Of a stretch of DNA of 51,596 bases, positions 1-7,424 are shown in pieces (positions within the stretch are counted from its first letter, which is position 1; each line of letters opens with the position of its first letter). The notes below the pieces were generated by a model that was not told the DNA's origin, ran no database searches, and saw only the letters and a list, made by a program, of their open reading frames with translations. The stretch is taken from assembly GCA_945947915.1 (NCBI GenBank), contig CAMEZQ010000010.1, positions 1-51,596 on the forward strand, in the 5' to 3' direction. The DNA is from an uncultured Clostridia bacterium. Its GTDB lineage: Bacteria; Bacillota; Clostridia; Oscillospirales; Butyricicoccaceae. A program made the position numbers and the translations under genes.

Positions 1-19
1 GTGCTGCGCCGCACCCATG

Positions 20-69
20 CCTCCCTTGTGCAAAGGGAGGTGGGTCCGCAGGACCCGGAGGGATTGTTT
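20..69. repeat. Two-hairpin intergenic repeat, copy 1
   Basis: An 8-bp hairpin (20-27 with 33-40) is followed at once by a 6-bp hairpin (42-47 with 51-56) and the tail GGAGGGATTGT. The element at 25533-25582 has the same order: hairpin, second hairpin, then a GAGGGGTTGT tail. I recognise this layout from dispersed repeats in Oscillospiraceae genomes; its function is unknown. Confidence 0.55.
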
Positions 70-110
70 GGTCGAGCAAAATAAATGCTCTGCATCTATC
101 GAGAACGCGC

Positions 111-150
111 CAACAACCCTTCAGTCTGCTCCGCAGACAGCTGAAGGTGA
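111..150. repeat. Intergenic inverted repeat, opposite orientation
   Basis: The stem CCTTCAG (118-124) pairs with CTGAAGG (141-147), and an inner stem TCTGC/GCAGA lies at 125-137. It starts with AACAACCCTTCAG, the inverse of the GAGGGGTTGT tail of the neighbouring repeat, so this is probably the inverted end of the same element family. No gene is visible in 1-337 apart from the repeats and the degV terminator. Confidence 0.45.
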
Positions 151-208
151 ATTGCCCCGGATGGATCGTGGGCCGGTCTCATTGCGTCCGATTTGACAAA
201 ACGGGCAG

Positions 209-243
209 CAAAAAGCCCGGCACATCTGTGCCGGGCTGATTTT
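209..243 (-). terminator. Terminator of degV
   Basis: A perfect 10-bp stem (214-223 with 228-237) has a 4-base loop. On the minus strand it is followed by a T run (A run at 209-213 on plus), the form of an intrinsic terminator for the DegV gene that ends at 338. Confidence 0.8.
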
Positions 244-337
244 AGGCCGTTGATGCCTGTTCTTGTTCTTTGCAAATATCCCGGCCGAAAGCGAAGGCAC
301 GCTCCAGATGGCCGGTCTCGGCGATGCGTGGCTGCGC

Positions 338-1222
338 TCAGGCCAGATATTTTTCAAAGCGCTCGTCCAGGGCGGTCTGGCAGACGATGCCCAGGATGCC
401 CGGGCCGGTGTGGGCGCCGATGGCGCAGCCGACCTCGCTGATGATGACGTCGCGGCAGTGGTATTTCTTCAGCAGGGTCTCCCGGATGGCTTCGGCTTCA
501 GCCAGGCAGTCGCCGTGGACCAGGGCGATGACCTGCCGGTCCAGTCCTTGCCCCACCTCGCCGGTGCGCTCGATGATGCGGTCGATGGAGGCCTTGCGGC
601 CGCGCACCTTTTCGATGGAGACCAGCGCGCCGCGCTCGTCGACGGCGATGATGGGCTTGATGCCCAGCAGGCCGCCCACGGTGGCCGAGGTGCGGCTGAT
701 GCGTCCGCCCTTGAGCAGATACTGCAGGGTCTCCACGGTGACCGAATGCTCCATGTGGCTGCAGAAGAAGGGGGCGGCCTCCAGCAGCAGCTCCCGGGGC
801 GCGCCGTTTTCCTGCATGCGCAGCAGCTTGTAGACCGCCAGGCCGAAGCCCATGGAGGCGCATTTGGAATCGACGATGGTCAGCTTGAAATCGGGATACT
901 TCTCCAGCAGGTCGTTTTTGGCCATGGTGGCGGCGCCGAAGGTGCCGGCGATGCCGGTGGAGAAACAGATATACAGCAGCTCGTCGCCGGCCTGGGCAAA
1001 AGGCTCGAAGGCGTTGTAGAACATGCTGGCGTTGATATGATAGGTTTTGACGTCGGTGCCGCTGCGCAGAATGTCGTAGAAGGTATCGGGGAAGATATCC
1101 TTGCGGTCGAAATGGTCGACGCCGTCGATGACCACGGGTGTGGGGATGACGGTCAGGCCGTATTGATCGATGATCCACTGGGGCAGATCGGAAGCCGAGT
1201 CGGTGATGATCCGGAATGCCAT
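338..1222 (-). CDS. DegV family fatty-acid-binding protein
   Basis: The 294-residue product has the DegV family start (ITDSASDLP at about residues 5-13) and the TPVVIDG segment. DegV proteins, including FakB, bind a fatty acid in a buried pocket; FakB passes it to the kinase FakA for phospholipid synthesis. No fakA lies in this window, so the lipid partner is unknown. I chose the ATG at 1222 because AGGAAAGG sits just upstream of it and because the family N-terminus starts there; the upstream in-frame extension has no such features. The gene is monocistronic, with its own terminator at 209-243. After the TGA the same frame stays open for another 31 codons (see findings). Confidence 0.9.
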   Translation of the reverse strand: MAFRIITDSASDLPQWIIDQYGLTVIPTPVVIDGVDHFDRKDIFPDTFYDILRSGTDVKTYHINASMFYNAFEPFAQAGDELLYICFSTGIAGTFGAATMAKNDLLEKYPDFKLTIVDSKCASMGFGLAVYKLLRMQENGAPRELLLEAAPFFCSHMEHSVTVETLQYLLKGGRISRTSATVGGLLGIKPIIAVDERGALVSIEKVRGRKASIDRIIERTGEVGQGLDRQVIALVHGDCLAEAEAIRETLLKKYHCRDVIISEVGCAIGAHTGPGILGIVCQTALDERFEKYLA

Positions 1223-1303
1223 GAAATCGCACCTTTCCTGAAAAATTAAGCTTGAGATAAACACGAAAAGCCGGCGGCCGCACGGCGGCCGGGCGAATAA
1301 TCG

Positions 1304-1359
1304 GTAACAGGTGTTACAAATCCTGTTCAATTATATACTCATTTGGCGTATTTGCGCAA
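1304..1359 (-). promoter_or_regulatory. Promoter and palindromic operator of degV
   Basis: On the minus strand TATAAT lies at 1330-1335 and TTGCGC at 1354-1359 (18-bp spacer). Just downstream of the expected start site is the perfect palindrome GTAAC-AGGT-GTTAC (1304-1317), placed where a repressor would block initiation. The 5-4-5 layout resembles Crp/Fnr-family sites; from memory it matches the motif proposed for clostridial HcpR. Confidence 0.6.
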
Positions 1360-1454
1360 TAGGGCGAAGACGACGGAAAATCTAAAGATTTGCTAAACAC
1401 TTTTTAAAAAATTCCAGTTTTGCGTCAGATCCAGTCCGGCAGTGCATCTGCCCC

Positions 1455-1483
1455 TTGTCTTTTGCGGCGAATTCCCCTAAAAT
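1455..1483 (+). promoter_or_regulatory. Promoter of the chorismate synthase-like operon
   Basis: TTGTCT (1455-1460), a 17-bp spacer and TAAAAT (1478-1483) precede the gene at 1542. A GC-rich hairpin lies in the short leader at about 1493-1514. Between the divergent degV and this gene nothing else is visible. Confidence 0.55.
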
Positions 1484-1541
1484 ATCCCCATGGGCCTGCC
1501 CGCGGGTGCAGGCCGAAAAGATCGGATATGAGGTGTTTTTT

Positions 1542-2636
1542 ATGATATACGAGTTTGGACAGCGGCTGCGGGCCGCGCTGGCGGATACAGGCTCCGGCGT
1601 GGCGCTGGTCTGCTGGGGACTGCCGGCCGGTATGCCGGTGGATGCCGAAGCCATGACGGGCGCCGTGGCGGCCATGGGACCGTGGGAGGCTATGCCGGCC
1701 CGGGATCCCGGCATGCCGCGGATCCTGTCGGGCGTCTGCGGCGGCGTGACCACCGGCGAGCCGCTGGTCCTTGGATTGACGGGGGGCAGCGCGCCTGCGC
1801 CCGAAGGCCTTCTGCCCTTCCGGCCTTCGGAGAACGATCTGGGCCTGTGGGCCAAATGGGGCGGCGGTGTCCGGCGGCCCGATGCCTGCCGGACGATGGC
1901 GCTGCTGGCGGCGCTGGGCGGCATCTGCCGGGCGGCGCTGGCCGGTCTGGGCATCGTTATGGGTACCCACATCGCCCAGTGCGGCGACGTGCGGGATGCC
2001 GAGCTGCCCGAATGTGACGTGGACGAGCTGCGCGCGCAGCTTTCCGGCCTGGAGGGCCAGGTGCTGCCCATGACCGACAGCGAAGGCGCCGAGGAATTGC
2101 GGGCGCTGCTGGAAGAGGCCCATGAGGGCGGCGATACCCTGGGCGGTACGCTGGAAACGGCCGTTGTTTGCCTGCCGGCCGGCCTGGGCCGGCCCGACGC
2201 TTGCGGCGTGGAAGCCAGCCTGGCCCGGAACCTCTTTGCCCTGCCCGGGGTCAAGGGGGTCGAGTTCGGCATGGGATTCGGCTTTGCCTATCTCTGCGGC
2301 TCGGAGGCCAACGACCAGCTGGTGGCCGAAGAAGGCAGCATCGGCACCAAGAGCAATCTTTCGGGCGGCGCCGACGGCGGACTGACCAACGGTATGCCCC
2401 TGATTTTCCGCACGGTGTTCCGACCCGCGCCCGCGGTGGCCGCCACACAGCAGACCGTCGATCCCGTCACGCTGGAGGAGCGGGCGCTGACGGCGGAGGG
2501 CCCCTATGATACGGCCGCTTTCTGCCGGGCCCGCGGCGCTGTCGAGGGCGTGACGGCCGCCGTGCTGCTGGACCTGCTGCTGGAACGCCGGGCCGATCGG
2601 TGGCCCTGCGGCCGCGGCGATGGGGAGGCTCGGTAA
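1542..2636 (+). CDS. Chorismate synthase-like protein lacking catalytic residues
   Basis: The 364-residue product is a divergent member of the chorismate synthase (AroC) family. Family blocks are still visible: ILSGVCGGVTTGEPL near residue 60, PAGLGRPDACGVEASLARN near 210, and the FMN-site block LSGGADGGLTNGMPLIFR near 275, followed by KP-like RPAPAVAATQQTVD. The catalytic parts are gone. The N-terminal GESHG is replaced by TGSG, the RPGHAD histidine block by RPSEND, the RGGGRSSARET block by GGGVRRPDACRT, and the C-terminal RHDPC block is not recognisable. Authentic AroC reduces no substrate but needs reduced FMN and two histidines to make chorismate, so this protein is unlikely to do so. The start ATG at 1542 follows GAGGTG with good spacing. 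It is followed 3 bases later by the next gene, so they are probably co-translated. Confidence 0.75.
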   Translation: MIYEFGQRLRAALADTGSGVALVCWGLPAGMPVDAEAMTGAVAAMGPWEAMPARDPGMPRILSGVCGGVTTGEPLVLGLTGGSAPAPEGLLPFRPSENDLGLWAKWGGGVRRPDACRTMALLAALGGICRAALAGLGIVMGTHIAQCGDVRDAELPECDVDELRAQLSGLEGQVLPMTDSEGAEELRALLEEAHEGGDTLGGTLETAVVCLPAGLGRPDACGVEASLARNLFALPGVKGVEFGMGFGFAYLCGSEANDQLVAEEGSIGTKSNLSGGADGGLTNGMPLIFRTVFRPAPAVAATQQTVDPVTLEERALTAEGPYDTAAFCRARGAVEGVTAAVLLDLLLERRADRWPCGRGDGEAR

Positions 2637-2639
2637 GAG

Positions 2640-3650
2640 ATGGCTGGAAAGAATACCCGGCGCACCGGCGCCCGGTCCTGGGGCGGACGCCTGCTGACCC
2701 TGCTGGCCGCCCTGGTGGCGGCGTTGGCCGTCTGGCTGTCGCAGGGCGAGGCGCAGCCCTTTGAGGTGCATTTTATCGACGTGGGCCAGGCCGACTGCGC
2801 GCTGGTCGTCAGCGACGGCAAGACCATGCTGATCGACGGCGGCAACCCCGGCGACGGGCCCAGGATCGTGGAATACCTGCAGGCACAGGGGGTGGAGAAG
2901 CTGGATGTGCTGGTGGCCAGCCATCCCCACGCCGACCATATCGGCGGCCTGCCGTATGTGGTTGAGCATATGCCGGTCACCCGTGCATGGCTCTCTCCCT
3001 ATGTGCACACCTCGGCCACCTATGAATCGCTGCTCGACGGACTGGACGCCCGGGGCGTGGCCGTTTCGGTGCCCACGGCCGGCGAGACCTTTGCGCTGGG
3101 CGGCGCCCAGTGCCAGTTTGCCGCCGACGGCCGGGGCTTTGACGATGCAAACAATGCTTCCCTTATCCTGCGGGTGGAATATCAGGCGGTGTCGGTGCTG
3201 TTCACCGGCGACGCCGAGGCGCCGGCCGAAGCCAGGGCGCTGGAAAACGGCTTCCCCCTGGCCAGCACGGTGTTGAAAGTCGGGCACCACGGCAGCGATA
3301 CCTCTACCAGCGACGCTTTTTTGGCTGCCGTGCAGCCGGAGATCGCCGTCATTTCGGTGGGGGAGGGCAACAGCTATGGCCATCCGGCCGCTGAGACTTT
3401 GAAAAAGCTGACCTGCCAGGTTTACCGCACCGATGAGATGGGCACCGTGGTGCTGGCATCCGATGGGTTGACCTTCGGTCCCAAGGGAGAGGGCGCCGGG
3501 CTGGGATTGTATATCGGCAATACCCAAAGCGGCAAATTTCACCGGCTGGGCTGCCAGTATCTGCCGTCCTTTGAAAATATGGACTTTTTCCTGCGGCGGA
3601 CCGACGCCGTCCAGGCGGGTTATGCCGCCTGCGGTGTTTGCAAGCCGTGA
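2640..3650 (+). CDS. Exported ComEC-type metallo-beta-lactamase-fold protein
   Basis: The 336-residue product has an N-terminal membrane anchor or signal (about residues 17-38) and then a metallo-beta-lactamase domain like the soluble domain of ComEC. Visible motifs are FIDVGQADCALV, the metal ligand motif SHPHADHIGG (about residues 98-107), TGDAE and VGHHGSDTSTS. ComEC itself would need a multi-pass channel, which is absent, so this is a free-standing extracellular hydrolase, probably acting on nucleic acid or phosphodiesters. The C-terminus (about residues 286-336) is an Ada-like metal-binding domain: YIGNTQSGKFHRLGC, then CGVC. It is tightly packed behind the chorismate synthase-like gene with GGGGAGG upstream. 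Confidence 0.88.
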   Translation: MAGKNTRRTGARSWGGRLLTLLAALVAALAVWLSQGEAQPFEVHFIDVGQADCALVVSDGKTMLIDGGNPGDGPRIVEYLQAQGVEKLDVLVASHPHADHIGGLPYVVEHMPVTRAWLSPYVHTSATYESLLDGLDARGVAVSVPTAGETFALGGAQCQFAADGRGFDDANNASLILRVEYQAVSVLFTGDAEAPAEARALENGFPLASTVLKVGHHGSDTSTSDAFLAAVQPEIAVISVGEGNSYGHPAAETLKKLTCQVYRTDEMGTVVLASDGLTFGPKGEGAGLGLYIGNTQSGKFHRLGCQYLPSFENMDFFLRRTDAVQAGYAACGVCKP

Positions 3651-3679
3651 CGCGGGATCCCATGCGGAGGTTTTGAGCT

Positions 3680-3958
3680 ATGTGTGAGAAATGCGGCGCC
3701 GACGCGCCTGAAGAAAAGATCGCCGCCGGCGCGCCCTTGTGGGTGGTCGACCGGGTGGAGGGCGGCACGGCCGTCCTGGTGGAAACGGGCGGCACGATGT
3801 GCGAGATCCCGGCCTCGCTGCTGCCTGCCGGCTGCGGCGAGGGGGCCGCGGTGCGTCTGCAGGACGGCCTGTGGGTGCGCGATCCCGCGGCGGAGGCTGC
3901 CCGCCGCGCGCGGCTGTCGGATAAGCTGGCCCGTCTGCTGCAAAAAAACCAGTCTTGA
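3680..3958 (+). CDS. DUF3006 family small protein
   Basis: The 92-residue product has the DUF3006 pattern: a DRVEGGTAVLVE strand pair, EIPASLLPAG, and a basic, helical C-terminus (ARRARLSDKLARLLQK). Family members are usually encoded beside ComEC-like metallo-beta-lactamase proteins, as here (29 bases downstream), so it is likely a partner of that exported protein; the activity is unknown. GGAGG lies at about 3665-3669. Its first residues carry a CxxC pair (MCEKCG) not typical of the family. Confidence 0.8.
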   Translation: MCEKCGADAPEEKIAAGAPLWVVDRVEGGTAVLVETGGTMCEIPASLLPAGCGEGAAVRLQDGLWVRDPAAEAARRARLSDKLARLLQKNQS

Positions 3959-3974
3959 TTTTTTCAAAAAACAG

Positions 3975-4003
3975 TTGACAAAGCCGCGAAACTCTGTTAT
4001 GAT
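3975..4003 (+). promoter_or_regulatory. Promoter of the tRNA pair
   Basis: TTGACA (3975-3980), 17-bp spacer and an extended -10, TGTTATGAT with TATGAT at 3998-4003. It drives the tRNA-Thr/tRNA-Tyr unit. Confidence 0.85.
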
Positions 4004-4042
4004 AATCAAGCGCTGATGAGAGCGCGTGGCAGATGCGGATAA

Positions 4043-4118
4043 GCTGGTGTAGCTCAGCAGGTAGAGCAGCTGATTTGTAATCAGCAGGTCGGGGGTTCGA
4101 ATCCGTCCACCAGCTCCA
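4043..4118 (+). tRNA. tRNA-Thr(UGU)
   Basis: A 76-base cloverleaf with acceptor stem GCTGGTG/CACCAGC, D arm AGCTCAGCAGGTAGAGC, anticodon TGT in the loop after GATT, T-loop GGTTCGAATCC and encoded CCA at 4116-4118. The discriminator base is T (4115). Confidence 0.97.
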
Positions 4119-4139
4119 TTCATCAGTTGAATTGAATAT

Positions 4140-4224
4140 GGGAGAATTCCCGAGTGGCCAAAGGGGGCAGACTGTAAATCTGTTGTCAGTGACTTCGGTG
4201 GTTCGAATCCACCTTCTCCCACCA
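4140..4224 (+). tRNA. tRNA-Tyr(GUA)
   Basis: An 85-base class II tRNA with acceptor stem GGGAGAA/TTCTCCC, anticodon GTA, a long variable arm, T-loop GGTTCGAATCC, discriminator A and encoded CCA (4222-4224). Its anticodon pairs with the TAC specifier and its ACCA end with the TGGT bulge of the T-box leader at 20569-20816. Confidence 0.97.
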
Positions 4225-4226
4225 GA

Positions 4227-4259
4227 GATCCTTCACACATTTGTGTGAAGGATCTTTTT
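4227..4259 (+). terminator. Terminator of the tRNA operon
   Basis: A perfect 13-bp stem (4227-4239 with 4242-4254) is followed by TTTTTATTT. Confidence 0.93.
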
Positions 4260-4324
4260 ATTTATCCCCTGCCCTGCCCGTTTTTTGCGGGATTCCGGCA
4301 AAGGATGAAATCCGGAAAGCTTTG

Positions 4325-4333
4325 TGCTATAAT
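4325..4333 (+). promoter_or_regulatory. Extended -10 promoter of the glycerophosphodiesterase gene
   Basis: TGC-TATAAT (4325-4333) has the extended -10 form; no good -35 is visible at the usual distance. Confidence 0.55.
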
Positions 4334-4400
4334 ACATGGCAGAGAACCGAAAGGCCTTATGACTGGGGCAGCGGCGCTGCCCGAAAGAAAAGGAGCATGG

Positions 4401-5435
4401 ATGGAAAAGCAAATGGCAAAGCGAAACGCGATGAAACGGGGAACGAAGATTTTATGCAGGGCGCTGCTGGCGGTCCTGCTGCTGCTGGCCGCTGCGGCCC
4501 TTCTGTGGGCGTGGCAGTACTTCCACAGGTCGGACCCGGCCGACATCATCCGGTATGAAACGACGAATCCCTATATTCAGGATACGACAGAAATTTCCGC
4601 CCACAGAAGCGGCGCGGGCATCATGCCGGAAGAAACGATGATGGCTTTTGAGAACTGTGTGGAGAATCCGGCCTTCGATATCGATTTCTTTGAATTTGAC
4701 CTGCATATCACCGGGGACGATGTTCTGGTCCTGCTGCATGACGATGTGCTTGACCGGACTTCCGACAGCGAAACGGTGTTTGGAGAGACCAACGTCCGCC
4801 CCGAGGATAAGACATACGCGGAGCTTCGGCAGCTGAATATGGGCGCGAAGTTTGAAACGGCGGAGGGAGAAATGCCCTACGCCGACCTGCACGGCGACGC
4901 GGTGCCCGACGCGCTGCGCATCCTGCGGCTGGAGGATATTCTGGATTATCTCCGCAGCCACGGCGACTACCGCTATATCATTGAGGTGAAAAACGAGGGA
5001 GAGCTGGGCAGGCGGAGCGTGGATTTTCTCTATGAGGCCCTGACCAGGCGCGGCATGCTGAACGACGTGGTGTTCGGCTGCTTCCATGAGGAAGTGTCCG
5101 ATTATGTGGACGAGGCCTACCCCGAGATGATGCGGGGCGCCTATGCCAGCGAGGTGACGGCCTTTTATCTGGCCGCACTGCTCGACAAGCAGGATTACGC
5201 GCCGTCCTTTGATGTGCTCCAGCTGCCCTTCGGCGATCCGAAGGAAAGCTATGGCCTCAACCTGGCCACGGCACGGCTGATCAATTACGCCCACAAAAAC
5301 AATCTGGGCGTCCAGTACTGGACGATCAACGACGAAGAAGATATGGCTTATCTGATCCGTGTGGGCGCCGACTGCATCATGTCGGATTATCCCGACCGGC
5401 TGTATGCCGTCCGAAGCCAACTGGAAAACCGGTAA
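4401..5435 (+). CDS. Membrane-anchored glycerophosphodiester phosphodiesterase
   Basis: The 344-residue product has a single N-terminal membrane segment (about residues 14-36) and an extracytoplasmic GDPD domain. Catalytic features of the family are present: AHRSG with PEET, the E-x-D pair in FFEFDLH, and the second histidine in VLLHDDVLDRT; IEVKNE and the late QYWTINDEEDM block also match. It should split glycerophosphodiesters into glycerol-3-phosphate and an alcohol outside the membrane, for phosphate or lipid recycling. The ATG at 4401 follows AAAGGAG with 6-base spacing; an open frame extends upstream but lacks a ribosome site. It is transcribed alone between the tRNA terminator and its own terminator. 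Confidence 0.9.
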   Translation: MEKQMAKRNAMKRGTKILCRALLAVLLLLAAAALLWAWQYFHRSDPADIIRYETTNPYIQDTTEISAHRSGAGIMPEETMMAFENCVENPAFDIDFFEFDLHITGDDVLVLLHDDVLDRTSDSETVFGETNVRPEDKTYAELRQLNMGAKFETAEGEMPYADLHGDAVPDALRILRLEDILDYLRSHGDYRYIIEVKNEGELGRRSVDFLYEALTRRGMLNDVVFGCFHEEVSDYVDEAYPEMMRGAYASEVTAFYLAALLDKQDYAPSFDVLQLPFGDPKESYGLNLATARLINYAHKNNLGVQYWTINDEEDMAYLIRVGADCIMSDYPDRLYAVRSQLENR

Positions 5436-5453
5436 TACATGCGCAGACAGAGC

Positions 5454-5489
5454 ATGCCCCGGATGCAAAGCATCCGGGGCATATTTTTT
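5454..5489 (+). terminator. Terminator of the glycerophosphodiesterase gene
   Basis: A perfect 13-bp stem (5454-5466 with 5470-5482) with a 3-base loop is followed by ATTTTTT. Confidence 0.93.
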
Positions 5490-5566
5490 CCGGCGAGGGA
5501 ATAGATGCGCCGGGGTCAAAAATGGCTCATAGTGTAAACAATTTCCGAACAATGGGCCGGGGGCGG

Positions 5567-5594
5567 TTGACAGACGGCGTGCCGGCCTTAGAAT
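5567..5594 (+). promoter_or_regulatory. Promoter of the zinc-ribbon membrane protein gene
   Basis: TTGACA (5567-5572), 16-bp spacer, TAGAAT (5589-5594). Confidence 0.75.
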
Positions 5595-5627
5595 GAAGGC
5601 AGCAATTTTTTTACGAAGGCAGGGATC

Positions 5628-6059
5628 ATGATGAAAAAGAGCCTGGGAGACAGCCTGCAGGCGGTGAAAAACGCCGTCAACAACCGGCTGCAGGGCCGGT
5701 ACGGCCTCGACGACCTTTCGGGATTTCTGCTGGGCACGGTGCTTCTGTGCCTGGTGCTTTCCCGGTTCCGGCTGCTGTCGTTTCTGGCGGTGTGGGCCCT
5801 TGCGGGCCTGGTCTGGGTGGTCTGGCGCAGCCTTTCCCGGCGGTTCGACCGCCGGCAGGCCGAAAACGCCGGATATCTGCAGCTGCGCCGGCAGGCCCGC
5901 ACGGCGTGGGCCGAATGGAAGACCCGTGCGCAGAACCGCGGGGAATACAAATATTTCCGGTGCAGCCAGTGCCGCCGGCTGCTCCGGGTGCCGCGGGGAC
6001 ACGGAAAGGTCCAGGTGACCTGCCCCGGCTGCGGCCGCAAAATGACCAGAAAATGCTGA
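5628..6059 (+). CDS. Membrane protein with C-terminal zinc ribbon
   Basis: The 143-residue product has two close hydrophobic segments (about residues 32-66), a basic arginine-rich linker, and a C-terminal zinc ribbon with CSQC at about residues 110-113 and CPGC near 134-137, ending RKC. I do not recognise a named family with a known role. It is transcribed alone, with promoter 5567-5594 and terminator 6081-6115. The start is ATGATG; GCAGGGA precedes it, and either ATG could be used. Confidence 0.72.
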   Translation: MMKKSLGDSLQAVKNAVNNRLQGRYGLDDLSGFLLGTVLLCLVLSRFRLLSFLAVWALAGLVWVVWRSLSRRFDRRQAENAGYLQLRRQARTAWAEWKTRAQNRGEYKYFRCSQCRRLLRVPRGHGKVQVTCPGCGRKMTRKC

Positions 6060-6080
6060 ACGCGCCCGGCAGGGCGCAGA

Positions 6081-6115
6081 AAGGCCTCCGCCTGTGCGGA
6101 GGCCTTTGGTTTTTT
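6081..6115 (+). terminator. Terminator of the zinc-ribbon protein gene
   Basis: An 11-bp stem (6081-6091 with 6096-6106), loop CTGT, then TTGGTTTTTT. Confidence 0.9.
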
Positions 6116-6248
6116 GCTGCCGGGCCGCGGCGAAGGGAGGGACTGGAAAAGCTGACGCAAAACGTATATAATGGAGAAAAGAGCCAGGCCGCAGGCGGCG
6201 CGGGGCCGGCTTGCCGGGGGCCGCGGCAAAATACAGGAGGGAATGTCC

Positions 6249-6824
6249 ATGCAGCAGGATCAGATCGTTTATTTTGAAAAGAAGGGCCCGGAAAACACCG
6301 ATGCCGCCCTGCGGCTGGCCGTGGAAGCGGCGCGGACGCTGGGCATCGGCCGGCTGGTGGTGGCCACCACGGCCGGCGGCACGCCCCGGCATCTGATGGA
6401 GCAGATCGACCACGACGGGCTGGACGTGACCGTGGTGGCCTATGCCTACGGCCAGAAGGCGCCGGGCAGTCATCCCATGCCGGAGGAACTGCGGCAGGCC
6501 CTGACCGCCCACGGCTTCCATGTACATTCGGCTGCGCACGCCCTCAGCGGGGCCGAGCGCAGCCTTTCGGGCACCTTCGGCGGCGTGTTTCCCGTGGAGA
6601 TCATTGCCCACACCCTGCGTATGTTCAGCCAGGGCGTCAAAGTGTGTGTGGAGATCTGCGCCATGGCTGCCGACGCCGGATATGTGGTTTCGGGGCAGCC
6701 GGTGGTGGCTGTGGCCGGGTCGGGCAGCGGCGCCGATACGGTGCTGGTCATCCGGCCGGAGGTATCCAGCCGCATCCTGCAGACGCGCATCGACCGCGTC
6801 ATCTGCAAGCCGGTGGCCGAATAA
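6249..6824 (+). CDS. Stand-alone pyruvate kinase C-terminal-domain protein
   Basis: The 191-residue product matches the pyruvate kinase alpha/beta (C-terminal allosteric) domain family that occurs without a kinase barrel. Diagnostic blocks are YFEKKGPENTDAAL, VVATTAGGTP, VAYAYGQKAPGSHPMPEELR, HALSGAERSLSGTFGGVFPVEIIAHTLR (in parts), and ICKP at the end. It has no catalytic lysine or metal site of pyruvate kinase, so it is probably a ligand-binding or regulatory protein; the ligand is unknown. AGGAGG at 6235-6240 places the second ATG (6249) at 8 bases, better than the first at 6243. A TATAAT lies at 6167-6172. The nitroreductase gene follows 67 bases downstream. Confidence 0.8.
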   Translation: MQQDQIVYFEKKGPENTDAALRLAVEAARTLGIGRLVVATTAGGTPRHLMEQIDHDGLDVTVVAYAYGQKAPGSHPMPEELRQALTAHGFHVHSAAHALSGAERSLSGTFGGVFPVEIIAHTLRMFSQGVKVCVEICAMAADAGYVVSGQPVVAVAGSGSGADTVLVIRPEVSSRILQTRIDRVICKPVAE

Positions 6825-6891
6825 GCCAAAGGACAGGAAAGGATCAGATCCAACACCGATCAGAATGATCAGAACAGAAAGGACAGGGTTT

Positions 6892-7398
6892 ATGAAAGAA
6901 ATTTTTGAGCGCCGCAGCGTGCGCAAATTTACAGACGAGCCGGTCAGTGCCGAAGCGCAGGAAAAGCTGCTGCGGGCCGCCATGCAGGCCCCCTCGGCCG
7001 GCAACGAGCAGCCCTGGGAGTTCATCGTAGTCACCGACCCGGAAACGCGGCAGAAGATGACCGAGGGGCATCCCTATTCGGCGCCGCTGACACGGGCGCC
7101 TCTGGCTATCCTTGTCTGCGGCGACCTTGGCAGGCAGAAATTCAGTCCATACGACTATTGGGTGCAGGACTGCTCGGCCGCCGTGGAAAACCTGCTGCTG
7201 GAGGCCTGCCATCTGGGGCTGGGCGGCGTATGGATGGGGGTACATCCCATCCGTGAGCGCGAAGACGCGCTGATCTCGCTGTTTGATCTGCCCGAAGGGG
7301 TGGTGCCGTTGGGCATGCTGGCCATCGGCCATCCGGCCGAAGTGCCGGCGCCCGTCGACCGGTATCAGCCCGACCGCGTACACCGTGAGCGCTGGTAA
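6892..7398 (+). CDS. Nitroreductase family flavoprotein (1)
   Basis: The 168-residue product is a small FMN-dependent nitroreductase fold protein. The N-terminal FERRSVRKFTDEPV and APSAGNEQPWEF blocks form the FMN phosphate site; GLGGVWMGVHP and PLGMLAIGHPAE are the C-terminal family blocks. Such enzymes use NAD(P)H to reduce nitro compounds, quinones or flavins; the physiological substrate cannot be told from sequence. The start ATG follows AAAGGACAGGG. It sits between the pyruvate-kinase-domain protein and a HIRAN-like protein in the same direction with short gaps, so the three may be one transcript ending at 7757-7792. Confidence 0.9.
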   Translation: MKEIFERRSVRKFTDEPVSAEAQEKLLRAAMQAPSAGNEQPWEFIVVTDPETRQKMTEGHPYSAPLTRAPLAILVCGDLGRQKFSPYDYWVQDCSAAVENLLLEACHLGLGGVWMGVHPIREREDALISLFDLPEGVVPLGMLAIGHPAEVPAPVDRYQPDRVHRERW

Positions 7399-7424
7399 GC
7401 ACTGGGGGAAAGGAGGAAGAGCCC

